Part shown: positions 33,130-41,518 of the stretch, one piece after another
Layout: every line of letters begins with the position of its first letter
How positions within the stretch are numbered: the stretch's first letter is position 1
NCBI RefSeq assembly: GCF_000010185.1
Contig: NC_010371.1
Coordinates: 124,001 to 188,000, forward strand
DNA from: Finegoldia magna ATCC 29328
GTDB taxonomy: Bacteria; Bacillota; Clostridia; Tissierellales; Peptoniphilaceae
Length of the DNA stretch: 64,000 nucleotides
Reading direction: 5' to 3'
Translations under genes and position numbers: made by a program
Notes under the pieces: generated by a model
Database searches by the model: none
Told to the model about the DNA's origin: nothing
What the model saw: only the letters and a program-made list of their open reading frames with translations

Positions 33130-34848
33130 TTATAAATCAAAATCATCCATTATATCATTTTGATTGTTTCCTTTTTTCTTCTTATAAAAGAAGAATCCTA
33201 CGCCTCCTAATAAGGCTACACCTAATGCTCCTAATACTAATATTATAGGAGATTTCTCTTTATTTTCAGATTTAACTTCCTGATTAGCTATTTCTTGCTC
33301 TAATTTCTTGTCTTTGTCTTTATCTCCCTCGATAAATCCTTTTTCTACTGTATTATCTTCTTGAACAACAGGAACTGCTTTTGCTTTCATGTTTTTATCA
33401 AAATTTACAGTAGCATTTGCAAACTTTTTATCTACAGTTATGGTATTTGATTTATTATTTCCCATTACAAAATAATAAGCCCCGTATTTTAAGCTATTTA
33501 ACACTAATTCACCTTTATCATTAGATTCAAGTTTTTTCAATAACTTATCTGTATAACCATCGTAAACTTCATAATATGTTTTTTGTTTTTTTTCATTTGT
33601 TATCTTAACCATATTATTTTCAATGGTGAATTCTTTCTTTTCATTATCTTCTTTTAATGTAACATCAAAAACCTGACCTGCTTTGAAAGTTTGTCCGACT
33701 TCTAAAACCTTTAGTTTATAATTACCTTTTTGTAGTGCGTTTAAAACTATAGTTCCTGTTTGATCACTCATAGCCTCTCCCACTACCTTTTTGTCTTTTT
33801 CTAGGGAGACTTTAATGTCGCTAACAGGCTTTTTGTTTTTATCGACTAATTTGATATCAGCTGATGAAGTCTTAGATTCAATCTTACTTGCCCCTACATT
33901 AACTTGCGATGTGTCATTATTTGATGATTGCGGAGTGCTAGTTTCAAAGTTATATCCCATAGATTTGTCATATTCATAATACGATTGATTACTAGGTGTA
34001 CTTTCAAGAGGTCTATCAGCAGCCTTAACACTTCCTAACTTTTCAGAAGATTTTGGTGGGTTATATGAAAAATCTTCGTTTGTACTATTTGTAGAATGGT
34101 TGTTAACGGTTCCATTTGAGTTTTCTCTAGATTGTTCTGCACTCGGGTTATTTACAGAATTATTTGATGTTTCATCATTATTATTTTGATATACAGGATT
34201 AGTTATCCCCTCAACGTAGTCTTTTATAGAGTGATCATCATTTTCTTTAATTTCTATAATTGATTTTTTAATTCTTTCGACAGCATTTTCAATTATTTCA
34301 AAAGTTTTTTCAATATTTTTATCATTGTTTTCTAATTTTAGTTGTTTGTCTAAAATATTTACTAATTCGCTTAAATAAAATTTTTGCGAGTATGTTATTT
34401 TAGGCATTATCTCATCTATATCTTTAACCAACTTTTCTTTTCTTGGTAGATAAATACTATCTAACATTTCATCATTAATTTTGTTTGATATACTACTATC
34501 GTCTACGTTATTGTCGTTATCTTCCTTTTTGTCTTCCTTTTTGTTTTCTTTGTTATCCTTTACATCATTAGATATGTAACCGTTAGATATTAAATCATCT
34601 TTTGGAGGTTCAACTGTTCTCTTATCTTCGACTTCAATATCTTCAAATTCTTCTTTTACTTTTTCATATAAATTATCTAATCTTTCATTATTACGTTGAT
34701 TTTCTTTATCCTCTAGATATTTCAAAATATCTTTATAACTATTTTGCGTGTTTAATTCGACTGTATCGTTTGCGTAAACGTTGTATGGCAAACAAGAACC
34801 CATAATAATTGCTAGTGCCATAACTTTTGATAATAATTTCTTATTCAT
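33130..34848 (-). CDS. Surface protein with SpaA-type domains and C-terminal anchor
   Basis: 572 residues from the ATG at 34848, chosen because AGGAG precedes it and a signal peptide (MNKKLLSKVMALAIIMGSCLPYNVYA) follows; the longer frame would begin upstream of the promoter. A helical, charged N-terminal half (about 40-220) and an Asn/Ser/Pro linker lead to two SpaA/Cna_B-like domains (about 320-490). A membrane helix (535-555) and KKKK tail end the protein. No LPXTG is evident, so it may be membrane- rather than wall-anchored. It is first gene of the 34.9-31.7 kb operon. Confidence 0.75.
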   Translation of the reverse strand: MNKKLLSKVMALAIIMGSCLPYNVYANDTVELNTQNSYKDILKYLEDKENQRNNERLDNLYEKVKEEFEDIEVEDKRTVEPPKDDLISNGYISNDVKDNKENKKEDKKEDNDNNVDDSSISNKINDEMLDSIYLPRKEKLVKDIDEIMPKITYSQKFYLSELVNILDKQLKLENNDKNIEKTFEIIENAVERIKKSIIEIKENDDHSIKDYVEGITNPVYQNNNDETSNNSVNNPSAEQSRENSNGTVNNHSTNSTNEDFSYNPPKSSEKLGSVKAADRPLESTPSNQSYYEYDKSMGYNFETSTPQSSNNDTSQVNVGASKIESKTSSADIKLVDKNKKPVSDIKVSLEKDKKVVGEAMSDQTGTIVLNALQKGNYKLKVLEVGQTFKAGQVFDVTLKEDNEKKEFTIENNMVKITNEKKQKTYYEVYDGYTDKLLKKLESNDKGELVLNSLKYGAYYFVMGNNKSNTITVDKKFANATVNFDKNMKAKAVPVVQEDNTVEKGFIEGDKDKDKKLEQEIANQEVKSENKEKSPIILVLGALGVALLGGVGFFFYKKKKGNNQNDIMDDFDL

Positions 34849-34881
34849 TGAATTTCTCCTTATTTCCAATATCCTAATTTT

Positions 34882-34912
34882 GTTATACCCACAAATAATT
34901 GTTATTTTGGAT
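34882..34912 (-). promoter_or_regulatory. Shared GTGGGTATAAC promoter, site 3
   Basis: On the minus strand CCAA (plus 34907-34910) lies 14 nt before GTGGGTATAAC (plus 34882-34892), 34 nt upstream of the surface-protein ATG. It drives the surface protein, repeat protein and NERD genes. Confidence 0.65.
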
Positions 34913-34984
34913 AGTATAGAAAAAATACATTCAAGGCTAGAAATGAAGGACAGAAATTCTGTCACTGAACAAGCTTTATCACTT

Positions 34985-35057
34985 TTCGCCAGCGAAAACC
35001 CCGATTTTACGGGGGAATTAAAAAAAAGAAGGAACTAGGCGTAATAACCTAGCTCCT
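34985..35057 (-). terminator. Triple hairpin terminator after CWB2-nuclease gene
   Basis: On the minus strand GGAGCTAGG/CCTAGTTCC is followed by TTCTTTTTTTT. Then CCCCG/CGGGG is followed by TTTT, and TTTTCGC/GCGAAAA follows that. The first is a canonical Rho-independent terminator, the others reinforce it. It insulates the next promoter (site 3). Confidence 0.8.
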
Positions 35058-35063
35058 TTAATC

Positions 35064-36704
35064 TTATCTTTTCGCTTTTCTATAACCCGCATTAATTGCA
35101 TCTTGTTCTGTTTCGAATAGCACTAAATTCTTATCGCTTATTTTATCGTAGGACGCTTGACCCGGCATGTGATAAATCTTACTTTTTCTATTCCCACGAA
35201 TTACGCCTCTACCTACAGGCTTTGTTTGCTCATTTGAAGGTTCCTTTGTGGATGTATTATTGTCTACAACTCCACCTTTCCACAATCCTATATTATTATC
35301 TTTTGCTGTTTTTTCAATTTGTCTAAATTCGTTTACATATTTAACATCTGGTGGAAATACTGATACTTGTGCGAAGCCATTAGCCAAAAGCATAGCGTTG
35401 AAACAATTGTTTGTTAATACTTTTGTATCTATTTTTGAAGTTGGCTCATTTATCCAAACATATCTTAATAGTCTTGAATATCTATCTCTTTCGGAAACAT
35501 CCTTTTCTAAATATACAGTCTTTCCCGCTGGTAGCATTTTTTTAGTATAAGCACTTGCCTCTTTACCAAAGTATTCTACACCTTTTTTCGGATGCTTAGT
35601 TTCCGGTGTATTAACTAATACCATTCTGATTTTTTCAGAAACACCATTTTGTCTCTTTACAACAATTATATCTCCGTCTACAACTCTTTCTACAACAGCT
35701 TTCTCAAAGTTATATAATTTCTTTTGAGGTTGTTTTGTATCTTTTTTAGAAGGTCTTACTGCTAATTCTTCGATCGTTTTGTTTTGTAAGATATTGTCTT
35801 CGACTGAAGCTTTTCCACCAACTATAACAATCTTTTTCAAACCGTTTAAATAATCTTTTGAAGATTTATTTAAGTTCTTATTAGATGTTAGTATTATCGG
35901 TGCATTGTATTTCTTAGTTAGACTTACAGCTGATAAGCTATCTGCAAACACATTCGCATTTGATAAAATAGCTGTATCGTTATTAGTAAATGATTTCTTG
36001 GCAATTTCTAAAGCTGTTTCATATCTATCTTTACCTGAAATTCTTTCTCCTGTGAAACCATTTAATGGCAACAAGTTTTTCCCGCCTATTGCAATCTCAT
36101 TTAATTCAGATTTTGGATAATTAACACCGTCACTTAAGACCATAACAGACTTATGACTTGCCATATATCCTGCTGCTGCTAAGGCATCTGGGAAGTTATT
36201 ACCACTAACGATTAGTAGATTTTCAGGATCAACGAACTCTTTAGTCTTTTCCATGACTTTGACCGAAGTATCATATCTGTCTCTTCCAGCTAGTCTTTCA
36301 ATTTTTGCGTTCTTTGTTATTGACTTTATTTCCGGTTCAATTCTTTCCTTATTTAACGCTTTTTCTCCACCTACGATATAGACATTTTTCGGATTTAACC
36401 TTTCTATCTCCGATTTTGTCTCTGTGTCAAGCTTATCAGATGACGATAATAACAGAGGTGCATTTAGAGCTGCTGCTAATTGACCAGATGATAAAGCATC
36501 TGGGAAATCAAAACCATTAGCAATTACAACGTTATCGGAACTTTCAAAAGAACTTTTAGAAATATTAACTGATGTTTCTATTCTGTTTCTTCCAGAAATT
36601 CTTTCAACCTTTTCTACACTTGCTTTTGTGATTGTCGGTGCTATACACATTGACAATGCTAGAGATGTAGCAAGAACTCTCTTCATTAAATTTTTCTTTT
36701 TCAC
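35064..36704 (-). CDS. Cell-wall-bound thermonuclease (CWB2 x3 + SNase)
   Basis: 546 residues. A signal peptide (1-28) precedes three CWB2 repeats (about 30-315, starting VERISGRNRIETSV), which should hold the protein on the wall. A staphylococcal-nuclease domain (about 335-480) has RMVLVNTPETKHP (Arg and catalytic Glu positions) and DRYSRLLRYVW (second Arg); the usual second Asp in LVDTPE is Asn. A short C-terminal GNRKSKIYHMP...GYRKAK motif, often found after SNase domains, ends the protein. Predicted role: degrading extracellular DNA or RNA at the cell surface. The start is GTG behind GAGGAG, 34 nt from the Mrr-like gene. Confidence 0.9.
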   Translation of the reverse strand: MKKKNLMKRVLATSLALSMCIAPTITKASVEKVERISGRNRIETSVNISKSSFESSDNVVIANGFDFPDALSSGQLAAALNAPLLLSSSDKLDTETKSEIERLNPKNVYIVGGEKALNKERIEPEIKSITKNAKIERLAGRDRYDTSVKVMEKTKEFVDPENLLIVSGNNFPDALAAAGYMASHKSVMVLSDGVNYPKSELNEIAIGGKNLLPLNGFTGERISGKDRYETALEIAKKSFTNNDTAILSNANVFADSLSAVSLTKKYNAPIILTSNKNLNKSSKDYLNGLKKIVIVGGKASVEDNILQNKTIEELAVRPSKKDTKQPQKKLYNFEKAVVERVVDGDIIVVKRQNGVSEKIRMVLVNTPETKHPKKGVEYFGKEASAYTKKMLPAGKTVYLEKDVSERDRYSRLLRYVWINEPTSKIDTKVLTNNCFNAMLLANGFAQVSVFPPDVKYVNEFRQIEKTAKDNNIGLWKGGVVDNNTSTKEPSNEQTKPVGRGVIRGNRKSKIYHMPGQASYDKISDKNLVLFETEQDAINAGYRKAKR

Positions 36705-36732
36705 ACTAAACTCCTCTAATATATTTAATATA

Positions 36733-36741
36733 ATTTTATCA
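36733..36741 (-). promoter_or_regulatory. Possible extended -10 promoter of CWB2-nuclease gene
   Basis: The minus strand reads TGATAAAAT, overlapping the Mrr-like stop codon, ~30 nt upstream of the GTG start. It could give independent transcription of the nuclease gene. Confidence 0.35.
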
Positions 36742-37236
36742 CAAAATCTTCGCTAATTTACTTCTGTCAATTAGAATTACATTAGTTTCTTTAGCAAGAT
36801 TTTTAGCAGGTTTTGTAAAATAGCTATTTGTTAACACCATAGCTGTATCTGTTTTATAGAAAGCCTTCGCCGCTATAACCTCTTGTATAGCTTTAACACC
36901 TACATTCCTGTTATACCTTTTAATCTGAATTGCGATAGACTTTTTATTTTTTGTCGCAATTAAATCTACCCCATAATCTTTCGTAGCTTTTGTAAGTTTA
37001 GTTGTATATCCCATCTTTTGAAATTTTGCATCTATCAGATTTTCAAACTCTATACCATCCATATAATCTATTTTAGAAAAATCATAATTCTTGTATCTGT
37101 TTATTTTTAATTTTCGCTTTAATCTTTTAAAAAATAATTTTATAAGAGTTAAAAAAAGACTTACACAAACCAAAACAACCACTATGAAAAGAACGGGGTT
37201 ATCATCAAAAGCCTTATACAAACTAGATAAATCCAT
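36739..37236 (-). CDS. Membrane-tethered Mrr-like restriction endonuclease domain
   Basis: 165 residues: N-terminal membrane helix (about 13-34), basic linker, then an Mrr_cat-type PD-(D/E)xK domain with FENLIDAKFQKMGY, DYGVDLIATKN and AIQIKRY (D and QxK catalytic residues), followed by a VKAIQEVIAAK helix and TNSYFTKPAKNLA, all typical of the family. Mrr-type enzymes cut methylated or foreign DNA; membrane anchoring is unusual for the classical enzyme. It overlaps the end of the polymerase-primase gene by 14 nt, so the two are co-translated. Confidence 0.85.
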   Translation of the reverse strand: MDLSSLYKAFDDNPVLFIVVVLVCVSLFLTLIKLFFKRLKRKLKINRYKNYDFSKIDYMDGIEFENLIDAKFQKMGYTTKLTKATKDYGVDLIATKNKKSIAIQIKRYNRNVGVKAIQEVIAAKAFYKTDTAMVLTNSYFTKPAKNLAKETNVILIDRSKLAKIL

Positions 37237-39346
37237 GATTTTTAGCCCTGTTGTAGCATAAAATGTCTAAAATCTCGAAGATTTCCTCTTTATCTTTTAT
37301 AGATAAATTTGGATAATGCTTAAATAAGTAGCTTCTGTAAAAGTACATAACAGCTTTTGAATCTACTTTTTGTTTTTCCGTTTTTCCATTTTCCTTAACA
37401 ACTTTGTAATCAAATGGTTCATTTACAGAAATGACTTCGTAAAGCTTATATAACTCTTTTGCTATTTCGCAATATCTTTCAAGATTATTTTCAAATTTTT
37501 CCATTTTATTCTTTTGATAGTCTTGTATATGATTACTACCTTTAATTTTTCTTGTTGAAAACTTCTCATGATATTCATTATATCTTTCATCTAACTTGTC
37601 TTTTTCAATCATAGTCTCAACTTCATTTACAGGCAATGGATTATTAAGTATGTATATATTTAATAATCTAATTGTGTCTATAACATTTTGTACTGTGAAA
37701 TTCTCATAGAATAACTCTGAAATATACTTAAACAATGTATTGTTTCTTTGACCTTGTTCAATGTTGTATATATCATATTTGTTTCTCGCCATAGGATATA
37801 AATAAATTGGCAATTCTACCAAATTAGAAAACATATCTTCAATAGATCCTCCGTTGAGAAAATATCTATTTTCGTTTTCTCCGTATATTTTGGCATAACA
37901 ATCTTTACCTCCAGCTTTTATATCTACTGTTATTCCTATTGGAGTAACTTGTCTTACAACGTTTGTGAAATCATATTTTCCTTTTTTAAAGTAAAAGTGA
38001 TATCCGTTAGGTGTTCTCATTATAGTTGTTGGAACTTTAAGATCTTTTAGTAGTTTTACTAATTTTTCTCCTTGCTCTATGTTATCTACATCTACAAGAA
38101 CTAAGTCATCTGGAATGATAAGACCATAATCTGAATATTCTAATACTTGATTGTATGATAATGGTTTTTTATAATTAAAATCCTTAATTGGAATTTTTGA
38201 ATCTTTACATAATGGAATAAATCTTAATTGCATTAAATTCTCTCCTTTTACATATTCACTTGCTATTTTTTTCGCTAGATTTATATAATAATCTTTGTCT
38301 AAATCGTTATAATCATCGGTTAAATTAATCGCTACTCTAGGATTTGGTGGTAGCGAATTAACTAAAACATTTGTGTTTCCTTTTATTTTATATATATTAT
38401 TGTATTTCTTATCTTTACTAGCTAATATCCTAATTGAGAAATTATGAGATATATTGATATTTCCTATGGCTTGTACCACTTCATCAAAACTCTCGCCAAT
38501 ATTTCTATATATTAAAAACTCTTTTAAGTCATTACATTCATTAATATAGCTTTCTACACTTTCATTATTAATTAAATGATTTATTACAGCTTTTTTTACC
38601 ACATCGCAGTCTTCATATATTTTGGCTTTAGATAAATCCATCCCGTATTTTAAAATATCGCCTTTTATTTTTATTTCTTCTCCTTGGGCTAGATAATTGT
38701 TTATGTTTTTTTGAAAAAACTTTGTAAAATACTTTGTAGAATATTGTAACCCTAATTGATTAAAATATTTGTCCGTAAAATCTAAAACCTTATCTTTTAT
38801 GTCTTTATTTACTAAAAATATTACACCGTCTGTATTAACGTTGATTAAAATTACGCCTTTAAATTTAATCAACATGAGAAGATACCTAAACATAATATCT
38901 TCTCCTAAATAACAAATTGCTCTTCCTTTTTCTAAATCATAATATTTGCTAGATTTTTGCAAAATACTTCCGTAAAAATTATTTATTAGTGGTTTTAGAG
39001 ATTTATTGCCATTTTCATTTTTTTCTTTTAATAATCCTTTAAAGATTTTCCTAGATTCATCTGAGAAACTATCTGGAAATAAATCATAATTACAGATTAA
39101 TGATGGATATTGTGAATCTATGTCTATATTAATTATAGAATAACTATCGTTAGAATTATATATAGAATTATTAGTCGCAGCGTGTATTCCACCAGATTTT
39201 AGATACACATAGAAATTCTCTACATATCCTGAATCTTTTAGATTATATTTGATATATTGTTTCTCTGTTGTTTTTTGTGCTATTTCAAAAAAAGCCTTTA
39301 TTTCTTTCGGAAAATCTTTTGTGAATTTTTTTAAATCAATTTTCAC
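37223..39346 (-). CDS. Family-B polymerase core fused to PrimPol and PriCT
   Basis: 707 residues. The N-terminal ~330 residues match the palm of mobile-element family-B polymerases: KSGGIHA (51), motif A DIDSQYPSL (75-83), motif B KPLINNFYG (118-126) and motif C NTDG (171-174). After ~residue 370 comes a bifunctional primase-polymerase (AEP) domain with VLVDVDN (~411), TPNGYHFYF (~445) and VDIKAGGKD (~474), then a PriCT-1-like domain (about 520-580: GQRNNTLFKYI...NNPLPVNEVETMI). One chain could thus prime and extend DNA. The start is GTG, overlapping the upstream exonuclease-like ORF by 11 nt. A helicase normally follows PriCT but is absent here. Confidence 0.75.
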   Translation of the reverse strand: MKIDLKKFTKDFPKEIKAFFEIAQKTTEKQYIKYNLKDSGYVENFYVYLKSGGIHAATNNSIYNSNDSYSIINIDIDSQYPSLICNYDLFPDSFSDESRKIFKGLLKEKNENGNKSLKPLINNFYGSILQKSSKYYDLEKGRAICYLGEDIMFRYLLMLIKFKGVILINVNTDGVIFLVNKDIKDKVLDFTDKYFNQLGLQYSTKYFTKFFQKNINNYLAQGEEIKIKGDILKYGMDLSKAKIYEDCDVVKKAVINHLINNESVESYINECNDLKEFLIYRNIGESFDEVVQAIGNINISHNFSIRILASKDKKYNNIYKIKGNTNVLVNSLPPNPRVAINLTDDYNDLDKDYYINLAKKIASEYVKGENLMQLRFIPLCKDSKIPIKDFNYKKPLSYNQVLEYSDYGLIIPDDLVLVDVDNIEQGEKLVKLLKDLKVPTTIMRTPNGYHFYFKKGKYDFTNVVRQVTPIGITVDIKAGGKDCYAKIYGENENRYFLNGGSIEDMFSNLVELPIYLYPMARNKYDIYNIEQGQRNNTLFKYISELFYENFTVQNVIDTIRLLNIYILNNPLPVNEVETMIEKDKLDERYNEYHEKFSTRKIKGSNHIQDYQKNKMEKFENNLERYCEIAKELYKLYEVISVNEPFDYKVVKENGKTEKQKVDSKAVMYFYRSYLFKHYPNLSIKDKEEIFEILDILCYNRAKNHGFI

Positions 39347-40064
39347 ATTCCACCAACTTTCCGATTAATTCTCTATCTGTCATATTTAAAGCATCTTTGA
39401 ATTTATTCAAATACTGAACTCTAGTTTTATAGTAACCATTTCTTTCATTTAACAATTTTATGTATACATTAAATTGCTCTTTTACTTTATCCATAGGATT
39501 ATCATAATTTAAATCACTAATTAAATGATTATTAATCTCTTCTTTAGATAAAGTATTTTTAAAATTATTTTTTAAGTCTATCATTTTCAAAAACGGAAAC
39601 TTAGGTTCTTTAATTTTAATATTTGTTTCATAGTCAAAAATTTTATACCCTCTCACACCTTGTTTAAGGAGGTTTTTTACATATAGAAGACCATTTATAT
39701 CAAGAGAATATAAAAGCCCCTTTAAAAGCCAAATATCACGATATTTTATGTCAAAACCTAATAATTCAATATCTTTTTTATATAATAGATCAGATACTTC
39801 TTTTCTACTAAATTTAAATAACAAAATATTATCAGTATTGGTTATTTTTTCTATTTCTCTTTCAAATATAATTTTTTCTATAAAAGAATCAATTTTATAA
39901 AGAGCTGTATAGAAAATATCCTCGTAAATGAAGCAGTCAAACAAGCAATACATTTTTCCTTTTTCTTCTAGAAAATCTTCGTAAATATTTTTATTTAATA
40001 TCTCGTCATATTCATTTGTAGAAAATGTTATGAATTTTTGTAAATCACTTAAATAATCTTCCAA
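39336..40064 (-). CDS. Exonuclease-like N-terminal half of split PolB
   Basis: 242 residues, TTG start behind AGGAGG. The end of this protein (FNVYIKLLNERNGYYKTRVQYL to LIGKLVE) aligns by eye with the end of the 3'-5' exonuclease domain of phage/ICE family-B polymerases (pattern YNxYDVxATxxLFxxR...L...L). The next gene starts exactly where the polymerase palm begins. LLGFDIKYRDIW may correspond to the GYNxxRFD exonuclease motif. The expected acidic residues are largely replaced, so proofreading activity is doubtful. It overlaps the polymerase ORF by 11 nt, in a different frame, so this is either a genuine two-subunit arrangement or a frameshift. Confidence 0.55.
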   Translation of the reverse strand: MEDYLSDLQKFITFSTNEYDEILNKNIYEDFLEEKGKMYCLFDCFIYEDIFYTALYKIDSFIEKIIFEREIEKITNTDNILLFKFSRKEVSDLLYKKDIELLGFDIKYRDIWLLKGLLYSLDINGLLYVKNLLKQGVRGYKIFDYETNIKIKEPKFPFLKMIDLKNNFKNTLSKEEINNHLISDLNYDNPMDKVKEQFNVYIKLLNERNGYYKTRVQYLNKFKDALNMTDRELIGKLVECEN

Positions 40065-40074
40065 AATTTCCTCC

Positions 40075-40106
40075 TAAAAAATTAAGCCTTCGGTGATGAA
40101 GGCTTT
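40075..40106 (-). terminator. Terminator/attenuator before the polymerase genes
   Basis: AGCCTTC and GAAGGCT on the minus strand form a 7-bp stem with a 6-nt loop, followed by TAATTTTTT. The stem encodes the last residues of the membrane protein at 40082, and the T-run ends directly at the AGGAGG of the polymerase exonuclease ORF. It should partly uncouple polymerase from topoisomerase operon transcription. Confidence 0.75.
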
Positions 40107-40711
40107 TTTAATAAATGTATTGTCGACAAAATAATAATCTCAATCGATACTATTATTGAAATAATCTCTGCTATAGTTAGATTTTGATTTTTCATTAATG
40201 AATTAATAACAAAAGCTAAAACAATTATTGAAGTATGCCCTACTACAAAATACATGAATTGTTTTCTTTCAACTGTCTTTTTTGTGTTAAGCTTTTTTAT
40301 AAACTCTCTAACAGATTTAACTTTAGTCTGTTTACTATTGCAATAATTACCATATATCCTATATGACAAGACCCTTAAAATTGTAAGAGTAATTACTATT
40401 ACAAGATTTGACATAGGCACTAAGAAGCTAATATAGTTTAAGAAAATGCCATACACAAAAAATATTGCTATTTCAAAAAAACTTTTTTGTAAGCTATCTA
40501 TTAATATTAAGGTAAACTTTCTAGAATTTTTTCTTAAGTTAAAAACTACCAAAACATTTAAAAGCAAAGTTATTAAAACAAACAAATATTTTAAATTGTT
40601 GAATAAACAAAATATTAATAGTCCGTTACCCAGTCCATATATAGCTGATATGATTAATAATTTAAAACTATCTTTCAAGGTCGTTGAAGTATGGTCTTGG
40701 ATCATTGACAT
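40082..40711 (-). CDS. Polytopic membrane protein, unknown
   Basis: About 209 residues with five to six hydrophobic segments (about 14-55, 75-115, 152-172, 180-200) and a basic loop (123-148). No motif of a known transporter or of AgrB-type peptidases is seen. The first ATG (40711) overlaps the upstream gene by 44 nt; a TTG at 40678 would remove most of the overlap, and neither has a strong ribosome site, so the start is uncertain. Its 3' end is embedded in a terminator hairpin. Confidence 0.55.
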   Translation of the reverse strand: MSMIQDHTSTTLKDSFKLLIISAIYGLGNGLLIFCLFNNLKYLFVLITLLLNVLVVFNLRKNSRKFTLILIDSLQKSFFEIAIFFVYGIFLNYISFLVPMSNLVIVITLTILRVLSYRIYGNYCNSKQTKVKSVREFIKKLNTKKTVERKQFMYFVVGHTSIIVLAFVINSLMKNQNLTIAEIISIIVSIEIIILSTIHLLKKPSSPKA

Positions 40712-41186
40712 CTTTCATTCCGTCTCCATCTGAATCTATGAAATCATTTTGTAGAGGGTGAGCATCTATATAATCTGGTATTCCATCCATATCTGTATCT
40801 CTATTATAATATTGTTGATTGTTATATTCTAAATCTTTATTTTGTTGGTATTCTCTCTGTTTGTTTTCTAATTGCTTATTTTTCAATGAATTTAAAAACA
40901 TTAGAAATGATATATTGTTTATGTCATTAAGGCCATCATTGTTTTTGATAAGCTTATTTATCTGAGATCCATTAGTAATGTGATTAAGCTTTATTTTGTA
41001 GTTTGATTGAAGAAACTCATCTATTCTATCGTATAGCTCGTTATCATCTAATTTATACGCTTGTTCATTATTAAAATAGCTATTATTGTATTCTTTAGCT
41101 AAATTTAAAATCAAACCTTCTTCATCTTTAATTGTTGTCTTGTTGTTATCTTCATTAATTTCGTTTGAAATATCAAATATTTTCAA
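40668..41186 (-). CDS. Protein with C-terminal calcium-loop (TSP3-like) repeats
   Basis: 172 residues: a helical Asn-rich N-terminal region, then two thrombospondin-type-3/dockerin-like calcium loops near the C-terminus (DTDMDGIPDYIDAHP and DSDGDGMKDVNDPRP). There is no signal peptide or membrane helix, which is odd because such loops usually work in calcium-rich extracellular space. It is followed by a polytopic membrane protein whose frame overlaps its end by 44 nt. It might be exported by the element's own secretion system or act as a calcium sensor; both are speculation. Confidence 0.6.
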   Translation of the reverse strand: MKIFDISNEINEDNNKTTIKDEEGLILNLAKEYNNSYFNNEQAYKLDDNELYDRIDEFLQSNYKIKLNHITNGSQINKLIKNNDGLNDINNISFLMFLNSLKNKQLENKQREYQQNKDLEYNNQQYYNRDTDMDGIPDYIDAHPLQNDFIDSDGDGMKDVNDPRPYFNDLER

Positions 41187-41198
41187 ATTTATACCTCC

Positions 41199-41507
41199 TT
41201 ATTTTAAAAACACGCCAATAACTATCGTAACGATAAACGGAACCATTGCATAAGGCAATACCTTTGTTAAAAACGGTTTGTCTTTTTTGTAATTCACATA
41301 AGCTCTTATTCCAAAAGTCATTATAGATCCAAAGATTATAAGATTTGAAATAATTATCTCAAACAAATTCTTATTAAAGAAAAAGAACAAAATAGCTAAA
41401 ACGATTAAAATCGCTGTACCATAACCCACAAATTTAACATCAGACATATTTTCGTAGGTTGCTTTGTAAATCTTTTCAAAAAATCCTGTTTTTTTATTAT
41501 CTTGCAT
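41199..41507 (-). CDS. Small three-helix membrane protein
   Basis: 102 residues with hydrophobic segments at about 27-46, 49-68 and 83-101. Short basic loops between them and a charged N-terminus suggest an inside N-terminus. No family is recognised. It lies 11 nt after the topoisomerase gene with a GGGGG ribosome site, so it is co-transcribed with it. Confidence 0.6.
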   Translation of the reverse strand: MQDNKKTGFFEKIYKATYENMSDVKFVGYGTAILIVLAILFFFFNKNLFEIIISNLIIFGSIMTFGIRAYVNYKKDKPFLTKVLPYAMVPFIVTIVIGVFLK

Positions 41508-41518
41508 TTAATACCCCC

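Noticed and set aside
34781-35038. Short plus-strand frame across the surface-protein promoter
   Set aside because: It runs through terminator hairpins and the site 3 promoter and has no ribosome site.
36739-37236. Type IV restriction system acting alone as a classical Mrr
   Set aside because: The domain is Mrr-like, but the N-terminal membrane helix is not part of classical Mrr, so I call only the domain.
40082-40711. AgrB-like peptide-processing protease
   Set aside because: The topology is similar, but the conserved His and Cys of AgrB in the expected places are missing and no AgrD-like peptide gene is adjacent.
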